Positions 34,998 to 46,432 of a DNA stretch of 64,000 bases are shown one piece after another. Source of the DNA: Chrysomallon squamiferum (Eukaryota > Mollusca > Gastropoda > Neomphalida > Peltospiridae); contig CM022666.1 in the NCBI GenBank assembly GCA_012295275.1, forward strand, positions 2,628,616 to 2,692,615, given 5' to 3'. The notes below the pieces were generated by a model, which saw nothing but the letters and a program-made list of their open reading frames with translations, searched no databases and was not told where the DNA came from. The position numbers and the translations under genes were made by a program. The stretch's first letter is position 1; each line of letters begins with the position of its first letter.

Positions 34998-35813
34998 AGT
35001 GGAAAATTTTATAATTTTAATATATATATATATATTTTTAATTATTGTATTAGGACTGGGACAAATTCATGAGTTTTATCATTTTGTATCTTTATTTAAA
35101 ACACTGAGATAAAAAAAGGAAAAATTTCATTTGTTTTGTAATTGCAAACTTTATTTCTATGCTTGCTGTGATAATAAAAACGTGAAAGGGAAATGGTAAA
35201 ATAAAATATATTTGATCAACTTACAAAAAATATGTTTTGTTTAATGTAATGATTTGCGAAATAGTTTACACTAGTCATAGAGATATATTTAAATCAAAAT
35301 ATTTTTGTGCGTTCTTAAAATGTCTCCCCTTCTCTCTCCCTGTCACTTTCAGTTTATGTTAAGCTCCTAATGATCCTAGTTGGCATTTTGCTGTAGAATG
35401 TCCTTCTGTATACTGACTCACTCACTGCGACTTCGTTCACCTTTTCTTTATCTCTGTATCCTTCAGCGTATTGTTCCTTTCTTTCTTTTAGCTCGATGTT
35501 GAAACATAAATGGTGCCAAGTACTAAAGAAGTGACTTAAAAAGGAATACAAATTCGGTATATAATTTCTTAGGTTAATGAAGATCAGTTCGACTTCTGTT
35601 ACAGAAATAATGAAACTGATTGTTTTATGACAAATATTAAAGAGAATACATTTTCCTTTCATTAATATTTAATGCATTAACTTTGATTTTTGTATGTATG
35701 ATATAAATATTATAAAATAGTTGATATTTACAGTTGCCGAGATTGGTAAAGTTCAGATAAATAACTAATAAAATAAAAAAAAATAAAAGCATTTGAAACA
35801 AGTGTCTGTATTT

Positions 35814-35901
<88 letters not shown>

Positions 35902-36060
35902 GCAATTGAATAAACAGCTATCTTTGTGTGTGTGTGTGTCCCCTGAAATAGACATGCACAAGTATTTAGAGCACTATAGACTAATATACATCTTCGATAA
36001 ACTTGATTATAAATTACGTAGCTACAAAATAAGGAATATTTTTTATTTTAAGTAATAATA
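34998..36060 (+). other. 3' flank of LGSN copy A, inverted duplicate of the copy E flank
   Basis: Non-coding. AATAAA at 35173-35178 is a plausible poly(A) signal. From about 35,150 to 35,730 the sequence is the near reverse complement of 49,440-48,740. Contains (TG)n(AG)n at 35,816-35,899. Confidence 0.75.
35816..35899. repeat. (TG)n(AG)n microsatellite
   Basis: Compound run in the 3' flank of copy A. The corresponding copy E flank carries (CT)n at 48,587-48,650. Confidence 0.95.
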
Positions 36061-36106
36061 ATAGAAAAAACAAAACAAAAAACCCCCCAAAAACCCTAAT
36101 ATTTAT

Positions 36107-36575
36107 ATAGCGCAGTTTACATTAATATTTCTCAATGGGACTGCTGAAGTGACAATAAAAATTTTAAATCTATAACACAGAAAACTAAATACACTAAAAT
36201 GAATACTTAAGACTGCTTGTAAGTATAATTTAAAAAGATACGTTTGGTAATTTTATATAAATCCACTGACATTTTGTCTTCTCTAAATGATGATGGTAAA
36301 ATGGTCCAGATTCTAGGAGCATACAAATTATGACGAGAAAGCATATTAGTCTGTTTGGATGTGTAATTATAGATCTGAAGAACACAAGGGGTGTTGAAGA
36401 ACATAATCTACCAGGAGATCACCAATAAATTGCGACCCCTTATTGTTCAGAGCTAGTTTGAACACAAGTAGAAGCATCCTGAAAACGATCCCTGACTTAA
36501 CAGGGAACCATTGCCATCCTAGTGTACGTGTTTTCATCGCCTTGTTCCTGTAGTCAGATGGGACGCGTTATTTCA
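36107..36575 (-). mobile_element. 3' end of a non-LTR (LINE-type) retrotransposon, decayed
   Basis: On the minus strand, from about 36,570 down to 36,430, the frame reads LGWQWFPVKSGIVFR then MLLLVFKLALNN and IGDLL. This is the well-known C-terminal block of LINE reverse transcriptases (LHWLPVKxRIxFKxLLLVFKALN..APxYIxDLL). After a stop, a second open block (36,404-36,207) gives HNLYAPRIWTILPSSFREDK, matching the following conserved RAPRLWNSLP region, and ends in a stop. The element is broken and 5'-truncated and sits between LGSN copies A and B. Confidence 0.75.
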
Positions 36576-36815
36576 CACTAGTTGCAGGCTCAACAGCAGC
36601 TGTGATGGTAGATTACACGGCTCGTTATTGCAGTAATATAGGCGTGAAGTTACCAGCGACTAAAACTGGAAACGACAGTCACATAAATTAAATATAATAC
36701 TGAGTTTTCCCCTCAAGATATTCATCGCAAGTCCTGTGAATATATTAATATTGTATTAATTAACTTTACAGGTGATCAGTAACTTTTTCATACAGCTGGA
36801 TTATTTGCAACGGTA

Positions 36816-36835
36816 AATAATAATAATAATAATAA

Positions 36836-36866
<31 letters not shown>

Positions 36867-36874
36867 AAGAAGAA

Positions 36875-36906
<32 letters not shown>
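36816..36906. repeat. (AAT)n(GAA)n(TA)n compound microsatellite
   Basis: Three adjoining simple runs between LGSN copies A and B. Confidence 0.95.
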
Positions 36907-36908
<2 letters not shown>

Positions 36909-37393
36909 TAAAATGCATCGTAAAACTCAAACCGGTTCGTCTATACGCCACAGTGAGCAAGCGCATTCACTAAAAGGTTATGATGTGTTAGCCGTAAACT
37001 ATGCCTTTGACCTACTGACAGCAGGAAAAGTTAACGATCTAAATAGCTAGGTTTTTTTTAATTATTATTATTATTATTATAATTTCCTGAATGACCTATT
37101 TAAACAGCTAAAGCCCCGTATTTATCTTGTGATGACATAAGGAACTTAGAGATCGAACGTTTATACATTAGATTTATAATAAGCCAGCAATACAAATCTT
37201 AGAAGTATGTATGTATGTGATAAATATTCTTGTTCGTTGAAATTGTACATTCACATATAACTTTGCTAATATTTTGATAGCTACTAATAAAGTATAATAG
37301 TGAGTATAACAAGACGATAATCAAATGTCATATATCTTTGATCTTCGTTAAGATTCAATTGTATTTGAATTCTTTGTCGCTTACACATCAGAA

Positions 37394-37395
<2 letters not shown>

Positions 37396-37485
<90 letters not shown>
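37396..37485. repeat. (GA)n microsatellite
   Basis: Long pure GA run about 700 bases upstream of copy B. Similar GA/CT runs lie beside most LGSN copies. Confidence 0.95.
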
Positions 37486-37487
<2 letters not shown>

Positions 37488-38040
37488 CCCAGGTTTATTT
37501 ATCAAAATAAAGAAGATGTAGACGAAGAAAGAAGAAGATGACGATGATGAAACGTTAAAACAACCTAAGAATCAGTCTATAATAGCAAATCCAGCTCGTC
37601 TTCATGCCCATTGTGTTTTCATTGAGAACAAGGTTCACATCAATATATGTCACTAGTTTGGGTGCCCGCGTTATTGTCGTCGGTCAGCGACCTCTAGAAA
37701 TCATTTTTGTCACGCATTAAGCTTTTGTTGTGTGCGACGAACATTCTGCAGATAGCGTGTATGCGTAGACGTGATTGGCGTTTACATCGAATTGGCCTTG
37801 ACCTTTAAATATGTGTTTCGCTCCGGGGAGTGATCATTGCATACCAGCTACTACTAAAAAGTACTTCTGAAATTCCTACATTCAAGTCTTTATTATAATC
37901 ATTATGTCGCTGCCAGAAAATTAAAACAGCGTAATTTTATTTATTTATTTATTTTTTTTTTTTTTCAAAATTATCGAATTATATTCAAAGAGAATAATGA
38001 ACTTTTTAACATTATGAATTATAACTCTGTTTTTGTTGAA

Positions 38041-38050
38041 TATATAATCA
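38041..38050 (+). promoter_or_regulatory. TATA box candidate of LGSN copy B
   Basis: TATATAATCA, 149 bases before the ATG, the same distance as in copy D. It is followed by the shared leader motif GGTAACATCTCGTCAGAAAT at 38,129-38,148. Confidence 0.6.
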
Positions 38051-38189
38051 ACCTCAAAGGATTCGGTTCAGTGAATACGCTTTTAAGCTTGGCCTAGAAA
38101 TCTATTTGTCGTTTGACCTTGTGCTACTGGTAACATCTCGTCAGAAATAGTTTTTTTCTGAACAGCAGCACAGTTAATTACATTTCAAT

Positions 38190-39884
38190 ATGGACAAAGT
38201 TAACCAGATTCGCAAAGAACTATCAAAATTCCAATACATACAGTATACTTTTTCTGACATAAATGGAACATCTCGTGGTAAGATCTTACCAGTTCGAAAC
38301 GCTGACGAATTTGAGAAAGGAATAGCAGTATATAGCGGTAAGTGGTGAAAAGTGAACAATCGTAAATAAAAATAAAAGATCGTTAATGTTTTCTATAACT
38401 ATATTGTATAATTGTTTGTTTCTAAAATAAATATGTAGAACGGTAATAAAAAATATGTAAATCCTATCATAAAAATAAATTACTGTTATTGAATTTAGCC
38501 TCGAAACTGCAGTTGGTCGAGTTCGTAGTTCCTTTTTTTTCAAGTTTTTTTTTTTTTGTTTTTTTTGATGAGATTAATATCCTTAAAATTGGAGTTAATA
38601 GGAAGCAAAAAAGAAAAAAAAAAAAAAAAAAAAGTAATAATAATAATAAAATAAAATAAAAGACATTAATCTATTTATTATATATAAAGCTTATTTTATG
38701 TTCCAGGTTCTTTGATGTTTTCCCACAGAAGCGATTTGTCGTTTCCTGAAGAGATAAAAAACAGAGGCTTCCAAAACATGGCTGTCATCCCAGATTTGGA
38801 CACCCTGCATCCGCTTCCTTGGGCTGGAAATGGAAAATTTAAAATTGCAGAATTCTACTGCGAAACCGCATGGATGCCAGAACTTAAGTATCAGGAAGCT
38901 TGTCCCAGATATGTAGCGAAACAACAATTACATAAACTGCAAGACTTAGGTTATGAATTGTTCTCCGGATTTGAAATGGAATTTGTCTTGAGGCATCAGC
39001 AGTCTGAAAAACCTGTATTTGAAGGTATTGATTATTGCATGAACAACACCTTCAGACACGTTGAAGGGTTTCTCCTAGAACTGGATAACCTGTTACTGGA
39101 ATCCGGTGTAGAAATTGGTGAATTGTATACAGAATACGGTCCTGGTATGATAGAATGTGCGATGAAGCCTCAGTGGGGAATCAGAAGTCCAGACGCATCT
39201 TTTGGACTCATCCAAGGACTGCTTGAAATAGCCGATCAACGTGGCTTTGATGTATCTTTTCTTTCGAAACATTGTAAGTCCGAAGTTGGCGTTGGTTCGC
39301 ATTTTAGTCATTCTCTTTGGGAAAAAGAAACGAAAACCAATGTGTTTTATGATCCTTCCAAAGATGATTTCTTATCAGACATCGCCCGATTTTGGATTGG
39401 AGGACTCGTGAAACATGCCGAATCGCTAACAGCAATTTATTGTCCAACAGTCAATTGTTATCGTCGTCTGTTTCAGCCTTGGGCACCTGGAAAATGTTTC
39501 TGGGATATAGACAATAGAAATTCTGCTATTCGAGCGAAAAACTTCGGGATGAAGAATACATATATTGAAAATCGAATTCCAAGTGGAAAATGTAATCCTT
39601 ACCTGGTGTTTGCAGCAAACATTGCTGCAGGTATTGACGGCATCGTCAACAAGATAGAATGTCCACCTCGTAATGATCCGTCTGCCTCGGATCTGCCCAC
39701 TTCCCTGTCGTCTGCTTTGGACGCTCTGAAGAAAGATCACGTAATGGTTTCAGCACTGAGTCCAGAATTTGTAGACTGGTTCGTCCAGTTGAAAACAGAA
39801 ACAGAAATAACACCTTTACTAGGAAAAGATGCACCCCAAGATGACGAAGAGAGACTACGTTTAGAAAGAAAAATTTATAAATAA
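38190..39884 (+). CDS. LGSN: Lengsin-like protein, copy B, intact
   Basis: Two exons, 38190-38337 and 38707-39884 (TAA), 441 aa, both splice sites canonical. Residues about 14-45 form the GS beta-grasp strand region (YTFSDINGTSRGK). The catalytic-type domain shows GFEMEF (137-142), TEYGPGMIE (191-199), GVGSHFSHSLW (244-254), YDPSKDD (264-270), Arg at 325 and 339, and NPYLVFAANIAAG (346-358), positions that in class I glutamine synthetases bind metal, glutamate and ATP phosphate. Vertebrate lengsin is a lens protein reported to lack GS activity, and the role here is unknown. B shares the QPWAPGKCFW and NRNSAIR segment with copy F but not with A, C, D or E, so it is a sequence mosaic. It is one of three members with no disabling change. 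Confidence 0.92.
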
Positions 39885-40445
39885 CTGTGAAATATTCAGC
39901 CGAAAGTTTGTTCAGAACAACAATAACTGATGGGAACTTATCTAAACTTTGCCTGCGTTATCAGTATCGTCTTGAAGAAGAAATATCACGATGATGGTTT
40001 GTGTAAATCGTTCTAAAAGTACCTGGGATGTGGGTTACCTGATGTTGTTGTACATACATTCAAAACAGTATCATTATTGATGACAGAATACTACAATAAA
40101 TGATCTGAGCAAATGCATAATTATTTAAATATTTCACTCATGCTTATTTTATTTTTTACTATTATTTTTACATCTAACTGGGAATTTTATAGATTTCTGA
40201 TGTTTTGAACATCAGTAAAAAAAATCATATGAAGAAAAAAACAAACAATTAAATGCAATGATTATTACAAAAGTATTTGTAGAATCATACGTTAATGCTT
40301 ATGTTTGCGTATTCAAATAAATACTGTTTTCTTCCATTCTAAAATAGATTTTAAAGTTTAATTTCGTAATAGTTTGCTTTTTTCTTTGCTTTGGAGACAA
40401 AAACAAAATGGAAGAGAGTGATATTGAACTATATTGAATGAATTC

Positions 40446-40448
<3 letters not shown>

Positions 40449-40522
<74 letters not shown>
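40449..40522. repeat. (GA)n microsatellite
   Basis: Pure GA run about 570 bases downstream of copy B. Confidence 0.95.
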
Positions 40523-40525
<3 letters not shown>

Positions 40526-40652
40526 TGCCTAACAACTAGAAGAAAAACAAATCGTAATATCAACAGTAATAGTTTCATCTTGTGCATTGAAAGAAATTTC
40601 TAATTAATGAGATCTGAAAACTGCAATGTTAAATTTACTCATTTAAAAAAAA

Positions 40653-40697
<45 letters not shown>

Positions 40698-41311
40698 CCG
40701 CAGCACACACACAAAAAATAAACAAGGAAAGAAACGCTTGTCATGCATCCAAGCATATAACAACGAGCATATTGGTTCTTTTAAAACTGTTTTCTGTATG
40801 TCAGGTAGTAAAACACTGAATATTTTAGCATTTCAGTTATGCCGAGGAAACAGTCTAATGATTGTTATAAAATATGAGATTATAAAATTATCATTATCTA
40901 TATACATATCTATCTCTATAAAACACACACACACGCGCGCACACGCACACACGCTATTAAAAACAAAATCTTGAAGAAAGGTCAACGAGGAGAGATCATT
41001 GCAGAGCAGTTTAACGTTTTAAATTACCTTCCCGATGGTCTCTGTTATTGTCTCAGAAAAAATTAATATTCGCTAATTAAACTTCCAACCATCGCCGAGA
41101 ATATTTAGAAGAGTTTATAACTTTATTTTAACAGTATTTAGAAGTATATCGAGGAGATGCAAGCGGCACTTGGTATCATTTCCTTATTCAGGCGGATAAA
41201 TATCCTTGACCTAGAAATCTACTGTTTTGCATTGATGGTTTTGTATCGGCTGTCGCTTTGTCGCGTTGAAACTTTAAACAGAATCCTGGCACAGTCGGCT
41301 GCTCTGCTGTC

Positions 41312-41523
41312 ATGGACAAAGTCGAAAAGGCTCGAAAAAGACTGTCAAAATTCCAGTACATACAGTATATTTTTTCTGACATAAATGGAACATCTCGTGG
41401 TAAAATCGTACCAGTACGAAATGCTGACGAATTTCAGAACGGGATAAAAATATATAGTGGTGAGTGTCAAACCTTGGTGGTATTAAATTATTATTGTTAT
41501 ATATAAAGAAAATAATAAAAATG

Positions 41524-41554
<31 letters not shown>

Positions 41555-43116
41555 TAATAATAATAATAATAACAATTAATGAAAAAATTATTATTTCCCC
41601 TTCTTGAAATTCTTTCTTTCATTTTTTTGTTTAATTTTGCTTTGTTTTTGTTTTATTTCATTTTAGACTTTCTTAATTTTTTCTAATTTTTATTTTTTGT
41701 ATACATATAAGAAAAGTTTGCTTATTTTAAAATTAAAACATCAGTTGCAAGGAAGTAAACAAATATTACAAAATATTTCATAAGGCTGGTGCAGAAATGA
41801 TTGGCATATTTTAGTTAAAATACTAAACGTATAGTTGTTTGAATTCAAAGATCACTAATGATACAAAACAAAGAGAGAAAGAATTAATATATTTTAAAAT
41901 ATGTTTTATTACTGCTAATATTTTTGTTTATGTTTCAGGCGGTTTATGGTGTTTCTACAACTGTGCTTTATCATTCCCACAAAAAGTATCTGACAGTGGC
42001 TGTACAAACATGGCTGCCATCCCTGATTTGGACACGCTACATCCGCTTCCTTGGGCTGGAAATGGAAAATTTAAAATTGCAGAATTCTACTGCGAAACCG
42101 CATGGATGCCAGAACTTAAATATCAGGAAGCTTGTCCCAGATATGTAGCGAAACAATAATCACAGAAACTGCAAGACTTAGGTTACGAAATGTTCTCCGG
42201 ATTTGAAATGGAATTTACTCTGATGGATCGAGAGACAGAAAAACCTGTATTTGAAGGTAATGATTTCTGTCTGAACAAGACCTTCAGACACGTTGAGGCG
42301 TTTCTCTTTGAACTGGATAACCTGTTATTGGAATCCGGTGTAGAAATTGGTGAGTTTTGTACAGAATGCGGCCCTGGTATGATAGAGTGTGCGATGAAAC
42401 CTCAGTAGGGAATCAAATGTCCGGACATGACATTTGGTTTTATCCAAGGACTCGCTGAAATAGCTGAACAACACGAACTGCTTCCTTCATTTATGTCAAA
42501 ACCAAACAGGTCCAACACAGGCGTTGGTTCACATTTCAATCATTCTCTTTGGGAAAAAGAAACGAAACCCAACCTGTTTTATGATCCTTCCAAAGATGAT
42601 TTCTTATCAGACATCGCCCGATATTGGATTGGAGGACTCATAAAACATGCCGATGCGCTAACAGCAATTTGTTGTCCAACAGTCAATTGTTATCGTCGCT
42701 TGTTCCAGCCACTGTATCCAGGAAAATGTTTCTGGGGCATTGACGATAGAAATGCTGCTTTTCGTATAAAAAATTATGGTAAAAAGGACACATATGTTGA
42801 AAATCGAATTGCAAGTGGAAAATGTAATCCTTACCTCGTGTTTGCAGCAAATATTGCTGCAGGTATTGACGGCATCGTCAACAAGATAGAATGTCCACCT
42901 CGTAATGATCCGTCTGCCTCGGATCTGCCCACTTCCCTGTCGTCTGCTTTGGACGCTTTGAAGAAAGATGACGTAATGGTGTCAGCACTGAGCCAGACAT
43001 TTGTAGACTGGTTCGTCCAGCTGAAAACGGAAATGGAAATAAAACCTTTACGAGGAGAACACGCCCCGCAAAATGACGACGAAAGACTGCGCTTGGAAAG
43101 AAAAATGTATAAATAA
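41312..43116 (+). pseudogene. LGSN: Lengsin-like copy C, two nonsense codons
   Basis: Exon 1 41312-41459 and exon 2 41939-43116 have the same lengths as intact copies and no frameshift. Exon 2 contains TAA at 42157-42159 (CAA in its relatives, residue 123) and TAG at 42406-42408 (TGG in its relatives, residue 206). Start, splice sites and the remaining frame are open. The N-terminal half of exon 2 differs (GGLWCFYNCALSFPQKV), and the centre (KCPDMTFGFIQGLAEIAEQH) belongs to the same subfamily as copy F. The last third is nearly identical to copies A, D and E. No TATATAATCA leader module is seen upstream, so C either came from another lineage of the array or lost that promoter. Confidence 0.9.
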
Positions 43117-43208
43117 AGTAGAAAATCCCGATCAAACTTTTTATTTAGTGATTATCTTCAATTACAATTTCGACTTTTACTAAAGCTTTAATATGTTTAT
43201 TTGATTTT

Positions 43209-43210
<2 letters not shown>

Positions 43211-43274
<64 letters not shown>
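43211..43274. repeat. (CT)n microsatellite
   Basis: Pure CT run about 95 bases downstream of copy C. Confidence 0.95.
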
Positions 43275-43278
<4 letters not shown>

Positions 43279-43609
43279 CAACAGTCAAATTTTACGATCT
43301 AACAATTAAGGAATTTTTATGTATTAAACTGACTAAAGGAATAGAAATTGTAAATTAAGCAGTTCTAAAACTATAATAGGAGTGGCTAGAATACCGACTT
43401 ACCTAAATTTAAGGAAATACCAGAATTCGCATTCAGTTCGATCAGAGTTATCTCCTCTAACTTTCGACCATTTAATAATTATGCATAAGGCAGAGTTCAT
43501 CTCCAGTTATCTCTCTTGGACTGTACAACTTTTATAGTTAGGTGAGCGAATAATTATTTGATTAAGATGCATTTGATTTGTCTGTCGTTTACATATCAAA
43601 ACAGAATAG

Positions 43610-44110
43610 TTTTTAAACAACAATTCGGTTGTTCGTTTTTAAAATGAAAACAGCTTTTGAAAATAAGTCTATTAAAACATAAACCAGCAAATGATTATGA
43701 ACTTTTAACAATATATAATATGCAAATGACGAGTAATTTATCGAAGTAAATATAATTCCGCCACAAAACTCTATAGTTTTGGTCAACATCCCAAAATATA
43801 TATATAAAAAAACGTATTTAGTCATATCTTGCCATTACGTCAGTGACTGCAGGATGAATAATTTATTTGTCACTTAGTTAGTAAGAAATAGTTATTTTGA
43901 AAACAACACAGGTTATTTATCAATCTAGTGAAGTAGAAGAAAAAGAGAAAGGAGAAGAAGAAGAAGAAGAAGAAAATTAAGATTAAAAATATGCAGCTGT
44001 TCAGTGGATGCTTGAACCTAGAAATCAGTCTGGGACAATAAATACAGCTGGTTATCATGCCTGTTATTGTTTTCATCGAGAACCAGTTTTACATCAGTTT
44101 ATGTCAATAC
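43610..44110 (+). repeat. LGSN 5'-flank segmental duplicate
   Basis: The segment with AATTCGGTTGTTCGTTTTTA and CTTTTGAAAATAAGTCTATT, and later GCAGCTGTTCAGTGGATG and TGGGACAATAAATACAGCTG, parallels 32,885-33,050 upstream of copy A. GTAAGAAATAGTTATTTTGA at about 43,880 parallels 32,735. The segments are interrupted differently, which shows insertions since duplication. Confidence 0.8.
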
Positions 44111-44620
44111 TTTGAGTGTCCGCGCTCTTGTCGTTAGAAAAAACAATTCTAATTTTTTTTTTTTTTTTTTTTTTTTGACACATATTAATCGTTTAATCTG
44201 AGCGTGGAACACATTAACTCTGCAAACGGCTTGTATGCATGGATATGATAAGTTTTTTTTTCACATTTCAATATCCCAGATCTTTAAGTGTTATTTTTTC
44301 TCACTCCGACAGTTTTCTAATTATATGAAGAAAGTTCAACGGGAAGGATCATTCCACAGGAACTGCTTCTAAAATTACTTTTAAAATTCCTAACTATTAT
44401 AATCATTATTTCCTAGGCTGAAAATTAATTCGAAGTCATTATTATTATTAATATATATATTTTATTTATTATTATTTATTTATGTATTTTGGTTGGGGTT
44501 TTTTTTTTTTTTTTTTTTGTTGTTGTTGGTTTTTTCTTCAAAATCCATGAATATATTTATAGTGAATACTGAACTTTAAAAAAAAAAAATCCATTACATT
44601 ATAATTATGCTGTTGTTGCA

Positions 44621-44630
44621 TATATAATCA
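44621..44630 (+). promoter_or_regulatory. TATA box candidate of LGSN copy D
   Basis: TATATAATCA followed by GTTTGCAATAAACCGTGTTA, shared with copy A. It lies 149 bases before the ATG. The leader motif (here GTAACGTCTCGTCAGAAATA) is at 44,711-44,730. Confidence 0.6.
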
Positions 44631-44769
44631 GTTTGCAATAAACCGTGTTAATGAATACAGTTTTAAAAGTTTCGCCTAGATGTTTTTTCTTCATTTGGCT
44701 AGTCCTGCTGGTAACGTCTCGTCAGAAATAGTTTTTTCCGAACGTCAGCACAGTTAATTAAATTTCGGT

Positions 44770-46432
44770 ATGAACAACGTTAACCAGATTCGCAAACAAC
44801 TCTCAAAATATCAATATGTTCAATATACTTTTTCTGACATAAACGGAATATCTCGTGGTAAAATCTTACCAGTTCGAAACGCTGAGGAATTTGAGAAAGG
44901 GATAGAATTATATAGCGGTAAGTGTTTCTTTTTTATTATGTGGCTCTCTCTCTATCTGTTTTTTTGTTTTGTTTTTTGTTTGTTTTGTTTTTTTGTTTGT
45001 TTTTAAAATAATTGTTTAGAGAGACAAAAATACGTCAAACCTTTCATAGAAATAAATTTCTATTATTGAATTCAACCTCAAAACTGTAGCTTCTCACGTT
45101 CATACTACCTTTTATTTGATCAAACTAATATCCTTGAAATCGCAGTTAAAAAACAGCAAAAAAAAAAAAAAAATAATAATAATAATAATAATAATAACCA
45201 TAGTTAGAATATATTAATATATTTCATATATATAATGTTCATACTATATTACAGGTTCTTTGATGTTTTCCCACAGAAGCGATGTGTCGTTTCCTGAAGA
45301 GATAAAAAACAGAGGCTTCCCAAACATGGCTGTCATCCCTGATTTGGACACCCTACATCCACTTCCTTGGGCCGGAAATGGAAAATTTAAAATTGCAGAA
45401 TTCTACTGCGAAACAGCGTGGATGCCAGAACTTAAATATCAGGAAGCTTCTCCCAGATATGTAGCGAAACAACAATTACATAAACTGCAAGACTTAGGTT
45501 ATGAATTGTTCTCCGGATTTGAAATGGAATTTGTCTTGAGCCATCAGCAATCTGAAAAACCTGTATTTGAAAGTAATGGTTATTGTAAGAACAAGACCTT
45601 CAGACACGTTGAAGGGTTTCTCCTTGAACTGGATAACCTGTTACTGGAATCCGGTGTAGAAATTGGTGAGTTTTGTACAGAATACGGTCCTGGTATGATA
45701 GAATGTGCGATGAAGCCTCAGTGGGGAATCAGAAGTCCAGACGCATCTTTTGGATTCGTCCAAGGACTGCTCGAAACAGCCGAACAACGTGGCTTTGTTG
45801 CATCTTTTATTTCGAAAGATAGTAAGACCGAAGGTGGCATTGGTTCGCATTTTAGTCATTCTCTTTGGGAAAAAGAAACGAAAACCAATGTGTTTTATGA
45901 TCCTTCCAAAGATGATTTCTTATCAGACATCGCCCGATTTTGGATTGGAGGACTCGTAAAACATGCCGATGCGCTGACAGCAATTTGTTGTCCAACAGTC
46001 AATTGTTATCGTCGTCTGTTTCAGCCTAGGATACCTGGGAAGTGTTTCTGGGGCATTGACGATAGAAATGCAGCTTTTCGTATAAAAAATTATAGTAAAA
46101 ATCACACATATGTTGAAAATCGAATTCCAAGTGGAAAATGTAATCCTTACCTCGTGTTTGCAGCAAACATTGCTGCAGGTATTGACGGCATCGTCAACAA
46201 GATAGAATGTCCACCTCGTAATGATCCGTCTGCCTCGGATCTGCCCACTTCCCTGTCGTCTGCTTTGGACGCTCTGAAGAAAGATGACGTAATGGTGTCA
46301 GCACTGAGCCAGACATTTGTAGACTGGTTCGTTCAGCTGAAAACGGAAATGGAAATAAAACCTTTACGAGGAGAACACGCCCCGCAAGATGACGATGAAA
46401 GACTGAGAATGGAAAGAAAAATGTATAAATAA
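44770..46432 (+). CDS. LGSN: Lengsin-like protein, copy D, intact
   Basis: Exons 44770-44917 and 45255-46432 (TAA), 441 aa. Start codon context, donor GGTAAGTG and acceptor ATTACAG match copy A almost base for base, and the intron shares a poly-A/AAT run with A and B. GS-like landmarks are GFEMEF, TEYGPGMIE, GSHFSHSLW, RNAAFRIKN and NPYLVFAANIAAG. It retains the full linker that copy A has lost (SHRSDVSFPEEIKNRG). One usually conserved Cys in EACPRY is Ser here. It is probably the closest intact relative of A. D and E face each other tail to tail across 3.1 kb. Confidence 0.92.

Noticed and set aside
35728-35961. Ser-Leu repeat frames at 35.8, 37.4, 40.4, 49.2 and 55.3 kb
   Set aside because: Reverse translations of GA/CT microsatellites; no flanking coding signal.
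42878-43135. Minus-strand frame across the LGSN C-terminus, recurring in most copies
   Set aside because: Shadow of the converted exon 2 block; no independent start or promoter.
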